Origin: Heracleum sosnowskyi
Lineage: Eukaryota; Streptophyta; Magnoliopsida; Apiales; Apiaceae
Assembly (NCBI GenBank): GCA_030848705.1
Contig: CM061238.1
Coordinates: forward strand, 78,950,685 to 79,014,684
DNA: 64,000 nucleotides
Reading direction: 5' to 3'
Shown here piece by piece: positions 45,309 to 56,418 of the stretch. Each line of letters starts with the position of its first letter. Within the stretch, counting starts at the first letter, position 1. The notes under the pieces were generated by a model. That model worked only from the letters and a program-made list of their open reading frames with translations. It made no database searches and was not told where the DNA came from. A program made the translations under genes and the position numbers.

Positions 45309-48300
45309 TAGTATATCTATTTCTTGAATGTAAATTAGTTTCATTTAAAAATGTGCTTATTTGGTATGGCATGGTACGGTATGATTGGTCGTCACTTCCC
45401 TAAATTTACACGCCTTAACTAACTTTAACTTAAGGTCTAATAACACGTGCAAATATTTAACATTTTAAACTAGAAAATCACTAAAATAATTTATACATCT
45501 ATAATCAGAAAAAATAATCTTAAATTTAATAGTCAACAAATTATGATAGATATTTTACTAAAATAGTAATTAAAGATAAATGCTTAAATGATATATATAT
45601 GTATGTATGTGTATATATATATATATATATATATTACATTAGTATATCTATATTTTTTTTGTAAATTAGTTTCATTTACAAATGTGCCTCTCATTCTAAG
45701 TTAAAAAGAAAACAAAATATGAATGTCTATGAAATTCAAATTGTAAAATAAAAAGATAACTAACATATTCCAGTCTCATTAAAAATAATAGAGAAATTTA
45801 AAAAAAAAAACTTAAATGTAAAATAAAATTTAGATATGTTTAACATTATGATTACCAATATACACAAAACAAATATTTAACATTTTGAAACAAAAAATCA
45901 CTAAAACAAAGAATAAAACTATAACTATTTATAATAATTATTAAGCAAAGATCTTAAGAAAATAAAAAAATTTAAAAAATATATCTATAATTGGAAAAAA
46001 ATAAATCTTAAAATTATTGATAATAAATTATAATAGATATTTAGCTAAAAAATAATTAAAGATAAATTTTTAAATGAGATAGATATTACTATATCTATTA
46101 TTTTAATGTAAATTAGTTTCATTAAACAAAATACTATAAAGTAAACAAATAGCAAACTAAATTAAATAAAAATTGTCAACGAATAGCTTGATATAAAACA
46201 AACAAGTAGCAAATTAAAATTATCAAAGTTAAATTTTGTAAAATAATAGATGACTAAATAAATGATAAAAAAATTGTGATTTTCAAAATATAAAAAAACC
46301 AAAAACAAGTATCATTCTAAAAATAAAACATAAACTGAAAAAAAAATATATGTAAAAATTATATGTTTTCAACTTTAGTTAATATTTAAAATTTAAAAAA
46401 TTGAAAGTAAATTATATTGACTTTTAGAAAAATAAAAAAATGTTCACAATTTAAGTTAAATTAAAAAATATAAACAAGTATCATTCCAAAAATACAACAT
46501 AAACTGAAATAAAATATATGTAAAAAATTTATGTTTTCAACTTTAGTTAATATTTAAAATTTATAAAATTAAAATTAAATTAGATTAATACTTTTAGAAA
46601 AACAAAAATATCACAATTTAAGTTAAATTGAAAAATATACTAATAATTTATAAAACAATCTGTGCATTGCACGGGTATAAAGCTAGTAATACTTAATGAG
46701 AACATCTTTGCAAGGTGACGTGAATGAGTCTTAGAACACATGGAATATAAATGTGTCTCAGGACAAGTAAGATACATGACAATCTAGTAAGAGAAGACCT
46801 CAATGCATAAATCTGTTGCAACATCTGTTATAATATTTCTGTGTAATTAGGACTAGCCCCTTTTTATTCTATGAACTATAGATTCAAGTTAGTTGGTTCT
46901 CCCAGGTTCAGAGTGATTGAAATACTTGCTGGTGGTGGTTGCGCATTAGTTGAGTGGAGGCTAGAAACTGGGCGTACACATCAGGTATACTGGAGTTTAT
47001 AAACTGGACAAACTTCATATGATTTTTAGACGGGTCTAGCTGATATTTTAAATAGCATATAAGTAATTACTTGCAACAATTGTTCTTAATTTTTATCACT
47101 TAAGAATAATTAGTTTTTCTTCAGCAACAATATTTCCATGTTTATACATCAATTTAACTCAGAAATAGATATTTATTGGTCTGGTGACAAGTAGATATTA
47201 ATTTTCTAAGCTAACAATGTAATAGTGAGGCTGGAATTCAAGTATTGTGGTGGTAGCAGCTCAATATAAAGAAGGACATGCTTTTCATAATGACATATGG
47301 ATGCAATTGCTAGACTATGTATGTAATATCGTAGGCTTAGGGCTGAGAAGAACCGAACCAGAATCGAAAAACCGAACCGAATAATATAATTTTGGTTCGG
47401 TTCTAATTTTCTGAAAATTCGGTCTTTTCGATCCGGACCGAATAGACCGAAATAAATATCGGTTCGGTTCGGTTCTTTCAAAAAAAATTCGGTCCGAACC
47501 GAATAGACCGAATTTTTTTTATTTTTTATTTATATAATTTTTATAGATATAATATATTAATTTTATATGTATATATATATTCAAAAATTTTATATTTACA
47601 TTTCATACTTGTATTATACTTGTATTTCATTAGCTAATATTTTTATTTTTAGAAAAATCATATTTTTTGGCTATTTTTGAAATAAAATTTTTTTATTTGA
47701 AAAAATTTCGGTTCCATAAAAGAACCGAACCGAATAGCATTATTTCGGTTCGGTTCGGTTCCGGTCCAAAATACAATTTCGGTTAGGTTCGGTCCGGAAA
47801 AAAATGATAATTCGGTTCTCGGTCTATTCACCGAATGCTCGGGGTAGGCTATATGAAACTTATCTTGATGTGCTCTTGGTTTGTCTTTAAAGTAGATTCG
47901 TGCACATGCAAAGTACCTAGGAATTCCTCTTCTTGGTGATGAGGTATATGGAGGGACTAGGAGCATGGCCCTGGACCGGCTGCAGCAAAAGAACTCGTGT
48001 AACTTGCCAGGGCAACTTTTGCAACTAATTTCTAATTTAGAAAGGCCATGTCTGCATGCCTTGACTCTCGGGTATAAGAAGCATAATTTTTTTTTTATCT
48101 TTAAGCTTTTATCTAGCATAAAACTTTGGATAAACAGTGATTAAATGCCTATGTTGTCCTAGGTTTATGCATCCACACACTGGGAAAAAAGTGCACTTCT
48201 CTTGCCTGCCACCTGCAGATTTTGCTGAGGTTCTGAGCGGTCTGCGGTCTGTTAATACAGAGAAGGTCAGTCTCATATTAATCCTTGCATAGTCTCCTAA

Positions 48301-48880
48301 TTTAAGCGCTACACCCCTCATGTAATTTTTCTTATATCCCCAATAGAAATCTATAGTATAGATCAAAGGAAGCCTTTTCTTATATTACAATCACGAGAAA
48401 CCCTTGCTTAAAAGTTTTGACTTGTGGTTGAGGTTTCTCAGCTTGAAGGAGTTTTTGTCAGTTAAACGAAATAGTAAATTATGTACTGAAAACAAGTTTT
48501 TTACAACCTGGAAAAGATTCGTATTCCAAACACAAAGTATGTGTTCTGGATCAGTGTTCTTTGATTTCCTATTTGATGATCATGTGAATATACAGATTGC
48601 TAACTTGGAAAAGGTTCACCATTGAAATTTTATCGCTTGAGTCAAGCTTGAAAACTACATACAAAGTATCCTGCAATTACATCGCCAGTTCTCCATTCCC
48701 TGTCTTGATAATGACAAGTCAGATGCAGTACACTCAGATAGATTTCTGGAAGAAATGGATGTCTGATAATCGGTTGCAGCTTTTGTATAGTTCCTATTTC
48801 CCTATTAGAAATTGCTGATTTGTGTTATCCATCCCTAGGACAATCTGCAAGAAATTTCAATGAGCTTCCATTCTGGATAG
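42912..48880 (+). CDS. RluA-family RNA pseudouridine synthase, plastid type (synthase 2-like)
   Basis: Exons 42912-43235, 43730-43873, 44301-44561, 44728-44930, 46906-46984, 47896-48071, 48163-48265 and probably 48839-48880; all phases fit, giving 443 codons. A second ATG at 42924 is an equal start. A Ser/Thr/Arg-rich N-terminus looks like a transit peptide. Next come an S4 RNA-binding domain (LDTWISSRINGISRARVQS, about residues 77-95) and the catalytic domain with HRLDKGTSG, whose Asp232 is the expected nucleophile; GRTHQIRAHAKYLGIPLLGD is the usual late motif. An acidic insert (PSDEEDISEDE) lies before the active site, as in the Arabidopsis plastid protein. It isomerises uridine in RNA, probably in plastids; the target is unknown. 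Introns 4 and 5 hold transposons. If the intron at 48266 is retained, the protein ends at 48292 instead. Confidence 0.92.
44969..46686 (+). mobile_element. Non-autonomous Helitron-like element in intron 4
   Basis: Starts with TC (TCTTTATATATAATTAG) after an A and ends with CTAG before a T. A hairpin (CTGTGC-ATT-GCACGG, one G-T pair) lies about 10 nt before the end; these are the Helitron hallmarks. It is very AT-rich and non-coding. Inside, a unit beginning TTATTTGGTATG is tandemly duplicated (about 44997 and 45358), each copy ending in an AT dinucleotide run (about 45270-45302 and 45594-45632), and a shorter AAAATTTATG/CAACTTTAGTTAATAT segment is repeated near 46350 and 46525. Confidence 0.6.
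47331..47850. mobile_element. hAT-like MITE with GGTTCGG repeats in intron 5
   Basis: About 506 bp made of AACCGAACCGAA words on one side and their complements on the other, flanked by the direct repeat GTAGGCT (47331-47337 and 47844-47850). The left end TAGGGCTGAG and right end GCTCGGGGTA resemble a common plant hAT MITE. The terminal repeats are imperfect. Minus-strand ORFs here are by-products. Confidence 0.65.
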
Positions 48881-49486
48881 ATCGTTTAGGGGGCTTACAA
48901 ACATTTTGTATGGTACAAAATTTGTAATCCTTGTAGCTTTTTCGGAGGGCTATTTATATATAAAAACTGAGGGGTGTGTGCCTTATATACACACACCGTG
49001 TCCCAAATACGAATTCCGTCCAGTTTCTATTGGTGATCATTTTCCTCCCCAATATCGATACTAATTGTAATTATTATGTTTATTTCTTTCCCTTTTTCCA
49101 TCTCAATCTAATATTTAAACATATTTCTAATTTATGATTTATGTAACCAATTCAAAGTCTACTTCGACTTCATTACAGATATTGTTCCGCGGAATCAACG
49201 TCATGTAATCTTGTTTATCGATCTAATTTGCAGGAAACACGAATTTCTTAAAATTCGCAAGTTCTTTCATTTTAACCACATAGAATCAAAGAAGCAATAT
49301 TCAGATTTAAACAGAAAAAGAGGTGAAGGCTGGTCCTGCAAACATGAACGAATACATGTTTTTTTAACATTGCTATCACAAAATAACTATCAACATCAAC
49401 AATCATAATATTACTACAAAGCAGTAGACCAGAAAACTACGTATCATATTTTTCTATAGATAAAGTACTGTAGAACAGGAACCGAT
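48881..49486. other. Intergenic DNA
   Basis: The 3' UTR of the synthase probably ends within the first 60 bases. The rest is AT-rich with a short TATATA/ACACAC stretch near 48960-49000. No gene found; the plus-strand ORF at 49211-49408 has no recognisable feature. Confidence 0.6.
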
Positions 49487-50059
49487 CTACAAGAAGTGAC
49501 ACTTTTGAGCTGTTGTTCCGTTTTCCAATTTGAAGTAGTTGTTATTATTGAAGCAAGACAAGGAGGAGCGAAATGCACGTTTAACACGCTGTGAAAGCTG
49601 CTGTGGTTTCAGATACTCGTTAGGAACACAAAACTTCACTTCAAGCGGAAACTCAATGCCATCATCAGAACCATCATTTCCCGTTGCTGTCATATTGATA
49701 ACAATCCGAAACTGTTTTTCACCGGAACTATCTTTACGACTCTGCTTTTCTTCGTCTTTCTTTACTTCACGGGGATCATCGCCATGTGTAATTGTTAGGT
49801 ATCCAAAAGCACGACATTCTCTTTCAGTGGAACCATGTTCTTGACTCTCGTCTCTCTTCGATATCTCACAGGAACAATCACTGGACGTTGGTTTAAGATA
49901 GGCAATGCGACAGAAGGATCCCGTCAACTCCTGAGTTTTACCATCCTTCTGTATCTCTATATCATAGAAACCATCCATCTCTATTTCAGTTGAACCATCA
50001 TTCTTTTCCTTTGGGTTTTTAAAGTTACCTTCCAGATTAATTATATTGAAGTACAGCAT
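49487..50059 (-). CDS. Intronless 190-codon protein of unknown family
   Basis: ATG at 50059 to stop at 49487. A minus-strand TATA box (CTATATATAG, 50155-50164) lies about 100 bp upstream, and the composition is that of a real protein: a hydrophobic start (MLYFNIINLEGNF), alternating beta-type segments (FGYLTITHG, FRIVINMTATG, FPLEVKFCVPNEYL), a charged Lys/Glu-rich middle (about residues 90-117), and several Cys residues. No signal peptide or membrane helix is apparent. I do not recognise the family. It could be a lineage-specific gene or a captured fragment. Confidence 0.6.
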   Translation of the reverse strand: MLYFNIINLEGNFKNPKEKNDGSTEIEMDGFYDIEIQKDGKTQELTGSFCRIAYLKPTSSDCSCEISKRDESQEHGSTERECRAFGYLTITHGDDPREVKKDEEKQSRKDSSGEKQFRIVINMTATGNDGSDDGIEFPLEVKFCVPNEYLKPQQLSQRVKRAFRSSLSCFNNNNYFKLENGTTAQKCHFL

Positions 50060-50154
50060 GATGACTTTGTGTAAGTATACTTTAAAACACGATGAATTTA
50101 ATCAAATCTGCGAACAAGCTTAATAATATCCTGAAAGTTTTTCGTAATGAGACC

Positions 50155-50164
50155 CTATATATAG
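50155..50164 (-). promoter_or_regulatory. TATA box of the 190-codon ORF
   Basis: CTATATATAG, palindromic, about 96-105 bp before the minus-strand ATG at 50059, leaving room for a short 5' UTR. Confidence 0.5.
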
Positions 50165-50310
50165 AGGGTGGCTAGCGAGTATGCTCTAAATCTGAATCAG
50201 TCTAGGACTTAAGGTGCACACGCTAAGAGCTCAAATTCTTTTCCAATACAATTTAGAAAATAATAATCTAATCCAAACAACAAAAGACTTGGAATTTGTT
50301 ATTTAATTTA

Positions 50311-50377
50311 TGAAGTGTTTAGAGAATAATATTATAAAACATACCTGGAAAGAATTATAGGTTGGGTAAGAGGTTCC
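50311..50377 (-). repeat. 3' LTR of the gag-only element, first fragment
   Basis: 67 bp matching 60708-60774 almost exactly. The second fragment is at 57835-58169, after the nested Ty1 element and its GTTCC duplication. Confidence 0.92.
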
Positions 50378-51722
50378 TGTTAGAAAATGGAAAGTTTGAG
50401 GCATATTTTATATATGTTCTTGATGGAATTTCCGGAAACTAACAATTGGAGGTTGATTCCTTGTAATGAGGACTTAAACTTTCATGTTTGGATCTAAGAC
50501 ATTTTCTTAGTGTAATCCATAAATAAATTGAGTTGAAATAGGTTGCTTGAAATGGGTTATGTGGGTTGGTTATATTGGAATAACTTGTATCCCACATAGA
50601 ATTGGTAATGAGAGGTTGGTGGGTTTATATAAAAACATGTGCAAGAGTAGTGTACAACTACTAAGGCATGTGGGTGTGCATGGTGTTAGTATGTGCCTCA
50701 CGCGCACACACACACACGCGCGCGCCGCCGCCCGCCTCGCCTCGCCACGACTCGACTCGGGTCGAAGGGCGATTTGGGCGAATGTCTCGGCGTCTCGCGT
50801 ACGCGAGGCGACCTGGGCGAGAAATTTTATTACCTGTTTATTTAATATTATTTATTGATTTAATTTAACAGTATCAGTATTTATTTGTAACAGCTATATG
50901 AACTGGGTCAGGATTTATATTAAATCCTGATGGACCAGTTCTTGGATCAAATCTCCTGATGGCCTAGTCAGTACTTGGAGTAAAATCCTGATGGCTACTG
51001 ATCCTGATGGCCTGCGTCAGTATTTGGATCCTGATGATGGTCCAGTCCTGACGAAATCCTGATGGTCGATCAAGTACTGATGCCACTCCTGACGGACAGC
51101 AAGTCCTGATGGCTTGGAGTACTGATGATGATCAAATCCTGATGACTACTGTTATGGTAATTAAATCAGAATATTTAGTATTAAATGTCATATCTTCAGT
51201 TACAATATTTGGTCTGTTTTACGTTTTATTTTGTATTTTATATAGAGATACAAAACATAACGTTTGAATGAGGGGACTGATACGTAACTCTGAAAACCCT
51301 AGCAACTATTCTCTTCTCTGTTTTTCTCTCAACACATACAGAATACATAGTTCTTGGGCGAAGTGAGGTGCTGGTCGCTGTTGATCATTCCGACTACTGT
51401 GAGTGGATTGATCTGTGCTGTTTTATCCTGGGAGTGATATTGCTGCAACCCAACACAGCGTAAGTGGGGCAATAATCTCTTCAAGAACAGTCAAGACTTC
51501 TCGAAGGCTTGGCGACTCAGCTGTTCTATTTATCTATCAGTATTTGCTAAAGCTCCTGAGAGATAAGTGTTCTTTCTTGTCTTGTTATTTTCAGTCTCTG
51601 ATTATACTTTTGTTTCGACCTTTGTGTTTGTTTCGTTTATTGGTATTTTGCCTGTTCTTGTTAATACAATTATATATATAACTGCCCTATTGTTGCTGTG
51701 TAGTTAGCAATTATACCCAACA
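50378..51722 (+). repeat. 5' LTR of the Ty1 element
   Basis: 1345 bp. Contains a CpG-rich island (about 50699-50825) with the palindrome CTCGCGTACGCGAG, then a cluster of TCCTGATGG words (about 50920-51145), then a TATA box TTTTATATAGAG (51237-51248). ORFs across the island recur in both LTRs and are not genes. Confidence 0.95.
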
Positions 51723-51771
51723 ATCTTGAAGAGATTATTTATTTCTGTGTTATATATTGTTAATTAACAAG

Positions 51772-54700
51772 ATGGTTAACGGAACTGTAACTCCTGATGG
51801 TGCTATTGCTTCTGGTTCTGGTGTTACTGTACCCACAATTGATTGGACCACGTACCGTTTCCCACAGCCTATTGATTTGTCAGGAATGCCTGATAAATTC
51901 GGTGGGGGTGTTGGTTTTTCTCGTTGGCAGAAAAAGATGAAACTGTGGTTAACGGTAAAGGGTCTATGGCCGGTGGTGCAGTATGAGAAACCAGTTATTG
52001 ATCAGGAAAAGGCTGAAACTGTTAAGGCCTATGCTATGTGGGAGGAAAAAGATGGGGTGGCTAGGGCTGCTATACTGGCAGCTTTGGCGAACACTCTATT
52101 TGATGTTTATTCATCTGACTCTTTCACTGCTAAGCTTTTATGGGAGAAGCTGGACCAGACACACAATACTGACTCGCAAGGGTTGGAAAAGTATTCTGTG
52201 GCTAGGTTTCTTGATTTTAAACTGGTGGATACAAAGTCCATGACCGAGCAGGCACATGAATTTGAGATGTTGGTGCATGTTTTGAAGGAGTCCGGAATGG
52301 ACCTTCCTGAAAAGTTTCAGGTTATGGCAGTGATTGAAAAGCTCCCTAAGTCTTGGGAAGAGTTTGCTCTCTCCCTGAAAAGACAGAAAGGAGAGATCAC
52401 TTGGACAAACCTGATGTTGGACATCTCTGTGCAGGAACAACACAAGTCCAAACAGGGACATGTGATGCCTGCTGAACATGGGGGTTCAAAGGTTAATGTA
52501 GTGACTGTTGGACAGAAAAGAAAGGCTGTCACTAAGAAGGATAACACTAAACCTAAAAATGACAAGAACAAGGCTAAGAAACCAAAGACAAACAAACCAT
52601 GTTGGTCTTGTGGACAGGTTGGTCATTGGAGCAAGGACTGTCCTGCAAAGAAAGCAAAGAAAGCTGTTGTGGTAGCACAAGCTAATACTGTGCTTGTAAC
52701 CACTGATGGACCTAAGGTTAACATGGTTGTTGGTGAGGCTGTTGCCTCTGGAACCAATGACGGGTATGTTACCTACAACCCTGTACTTCTTTCCACTTAT
52801 CTGTCACATGAATGGTTGATTGATACTGGAGCTAATGTACATATTTGTACTGATATTAGTTTATTTGTATCTTATCAACAGAGTCATGGAGTGACAGTGA
52901 CGATGGGGAATGCTAGTGCGGCTCAAGTTCTTGGAATAGGAAACGTGGACCTGAAGTTTACTTCTGGGCGTGTTCTATCCCTCACTAGAGTGCACCATGT
53001 TCCTGATATTCGTAGAAATATTATAAGTGGAAGTTGTTTAGTTAAGAATGGTTTTGAACTTTCTTTGAAATGTAATAAAGTAGTTATTACACATACTGGT
53101 ACATTCTTTGGCAAAGGTTATTTGTCTGATGGTTTATTTTTAATAAATGTTGAGCCTGTTTTGGGCAGTTTTATTAATGATAGTGTTGCACCTTCTGTTA
53201 ATTGTGTTGAATCATCTGATTTATGGCATGCTAGACTTGGTCATTTAAATTTTGGTGCTCTAAAGAATATGATGAACTTAGAGTTGATTCCAAAATATGC
53301 TATTGAAAAGAAATCTAAATGTCAAGTATGTGTGACTGCTAAACAAACTAGGAAACCCTTTCATAATGTTGTTAGGGATTCAGGAGTATTGGATTTAGTA
53401 CACACTGACATATGTGAATTTGGTGGCATGTTGACTAAGGATAATAAACGATATTTTATTACCTTTATAGATGATGGTAGTAGATATTGTTATGTTTATT
53501 TACTTAGACATAAGGATGAAGCACTAGAAAAATTCATTATGTTCAAAACTGAAGCTGAAACACAAACTGGTAAAGTACTTAAACGTTTGAGATCTGATAG
53601 AGGTGGTGAGTATACTAGTACCTCGTTTCATGAATTTTGCGCAAGCAATGGTATAGTTCATGAGGTAACTACACCATACACACCTGAGTCAAATGGGGTG
53701 GCAGAACGAAAGAACAGAACCTTTAAAGATATGATTAACAGCATGCTTATTAATTCTGGGTTGCCTAAGTACATGTGGGGAGAAGCTTTGAATACGGCTT
53801 GCCATATTCTGAATAGAGTTCCTCTGAAACATATGGACAAGACACCTTATGAATTATGGAAGAGTAGAAAGACAAGTTTGAAGTATCTTCGTGTGTGGGG
53901 GTGCCTTGCAAAGGTGCTTGTCCCTGAACACAAGAGAAAGAAACTAGGTCCGAAAACTGTTGATTGCATCTTTCTGGGCTATATTGAAACCACTACGGCT
54001 ATGAGATTTTTAGTATTAAAATCTGACATAGACGGTATAGTGGCTAACACTATAGTTGAGTTTCGTGATGCAACATTCTTTGAGGATGTGTTCCCTATGA
54101 AGACTGGCATACCTCAAGGTATTTCTAATGATGATCCTACTCACACATCGAGTTCTATTCCTGATCATGTGGAAAAGATGACAAATGTGGGGGCAGATCC
54201 TGATAGTAGTTCTACTCCTGACGAAGTAGATGAACCTAGAAGGAGTAAGCGTGCAAAGGTAGTCAAGGACTTTGGAAGTGATTTTGTCACTTACAATGTC
54301 GAGGATGAACCTTTAACTTTCAGACATGCCATGGATTCTTCGGAGTCAAGGCACTGGAAAGGTGCTGTAAAGAGTGAGATTGACTCTATTGTTTCTAACG
54401 GAACATGGGAGTTGGTTGACCTACCTCCTGGGTGTACTACTATAGGATGTAAATGGATATTCAAAAGGAAGATGAATCCTGATGGCTCAATAGATAAGTA
54501 TAAGGCTAGGCTGGTAGCTAAGGGTTTTAGGCAAAAGGAAGGCATTGATTAATTTGACACATACTCTCCTGTTGCAAGGATGACAACAATCCGAATGCTT
54601 ATAGCATTGGCTTCTGTACATGGTCTTATCATCCATCAAATGGATGTAAAGACAGCTTTTCTTCATGGTGATCTTGAAGAAGAGATTTATATGGATCAGC

Positions 54701-55887
54701 CTGAGGGATTTGTTGCATCGGGTAACGAGAGGAAAGTATGTAAGTTAATCAAGTCTATATATGGCTTAAAACAAGCTCCTAGAGACTGGCATAAAAAGTT
54801 TGATGATACTGTTTTAGAATCAGAATTTGTAGTTAATGAAAGTGACAAGTGTGTCTACTATATGGTTAAAGGAAATGAATGTATTATCGTATGCCTATAT
54901 GTGGATGACATTTTATTGTTTGGAACCAATATTGAGATTATTAACGAGACAAAAAGTTTCTTGAAAAGGCACTTTGAAATGAAGGATATGGGTGAGGCTA
55001 GAGTGATTCTTGGGGTCAAGTTGACACAGTCAACTGATGGAATAACATTGTCACAATCTCATTATATAGAGAAATCTATACTTGAGAAGTATGGTTATTC
55101 AAATTGTAGAATCGCTAGTACACCGTACAATCCTAAAGTTGCCCTAGTCAAGAATAGTTCAGGTATACCTGTGTCTCAGTTAAGGTATTCTCAGATTATT
55201 GGGAGTTTGCAATATCTTGCTAATGTGACTAGACCAGATATTTCTTATTCTGTGTCTAAGTTAGCTAGATATACAAGCTATCCGAACAAGACTCATTGGG
55301 AGGCACTAGATAGAGTTCTTAGATATCTTAAGGGAACTATTTCCCTTGGTTTGTATTATCGAAGATTCCCTGGAGTACTCGAGGGATATAGTGAAGCAAG
55401 TTGGATAGCTAAGAAATCTGGTACCAATGGAGTGACTGGATATTTGTTTACCCTAGCAGGTGGAGCAATATCCTGGAAGTCTACTAGACAGACTTTGATA
55501 ACTCGGTCTACCTTTGAGGCTGAGTTGTGTGCACTAGATGCCACGGGGACGGAGGCTGAATGGTTGCATGGACTTATGTCAGTGTTACCTGTAGTAAGCA
55601 GACCGCTTCCAGCCATTGCTGTTCATTGTGATAGCCGTACAACTATCGACAAGATCAGTAGTGAAAAGTATAATGCTAAAACAAAGAGACACATCCAAGT
55701 TAGACTTAAGTCTATAAGGGGTCTAGTGTCTGAGAGGATTATTGCTATAGAGTTCATTGGAACTCAGGATAATATAGCTGATCCTTTGACTAAAGGACTT
55801 GAGCATGCAGTAGTCCTAAAGTCTAGGTTGGGGATGGGACTGATAGCCCATCATGATTCATCAGCAGCGGGAACCCAATACACCTGA
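51772..55887 (+). pseudogene. Ty1 gag-pol, one stop codon in the RT region
   Basis: Start ATG at 51772 (the frame is open slightly upstream only from TTG). 1371 codons in one frame apart from TAA at 54550-54552 (codon 927), in a segment where relatives read GID-x-FDTYSP with a Tyr. Domains: gag; zinc knuckle CWSCGQVGHWSKDC; protease with Asp351 in LIDTGAN; gag-pre-integrase (HARLGHLN ... CQVCVTAKQ); integrase D, D, E at 546, 609 and 645; reverse transcriptase with QMDVKTAFLHG and YVDD (Asp1045); RNase H to the end. The coding potential is otherwise complete, so this copy was disabled recently or can be mobilised by related copies. Confidence 0.92.
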
Positions 55888-56418
55888 GAGGAGATCCCTT
55901 GAAGTGTATTCAATGTGGTAATAACAAGCTGTGAGGGTGAGTTGGTAGTACCTTTACTATATACCTTGATACGCACGTATCTGAGTCTATCCCCTGTAAA
56001 CCTAAAAGGTACTGTTACTGCCAGTATAGCAAGAGTTATTTTGAACTCTGAATGGGGTCAAGTCATTTGACGAGATGATCGCAGTACATCTCTGGAGATG
56101 CCCAACTAAGCGAATGTAATTGTGTGGTCGCAATTAGAGGAAAGGGTTATTCCTTGAAGCATTCGACGAACATGATCGAGACAGGACCATTAATGTCTCA
56201 AAGCCGTAGATCAGCACCATAGCCTTTGATTTGTCGTCGTCTATGGAGTGTGGTTACACCAAACGGATAAAGATTCAAGGTGAAACATTCCATCTAGATC
56301 CGGTAGCCATCGAAGTAGAGGACTTAGGAGGGTTCAAACCCCGAAGGGTACCGACTCTGAAAAACAAGTCATGATAAGGACCGATATGTAAGCATTTCTG
56401 TATGGATTTGTGGGGGAT
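55888..56418 (+). other. 3' untranslated part of the Ty1 element with polypurine tract
   Basis: Non-coding. It ends with GTGGGGGAT (56410-56418), the polypurine tract directly before the 3' LTR. Confidence 0.75.

Noticed and set aside
47206..48366. Minus-strand ORFs opposite the pseudouridine synthase exons.
   Set aside because: They are antisense to well-supported exons or fall in the GGTTCGG MITE.
50547..50868. ORFs of 66-104 codons in the Ty1 LTRs (also 56600-56924, 51415-51681 and 57522-57788).
   Set aside because: Present in both LTRs, crossing the CA/CG-rich island or the U5 region, with no domain and changing length with repeat number.
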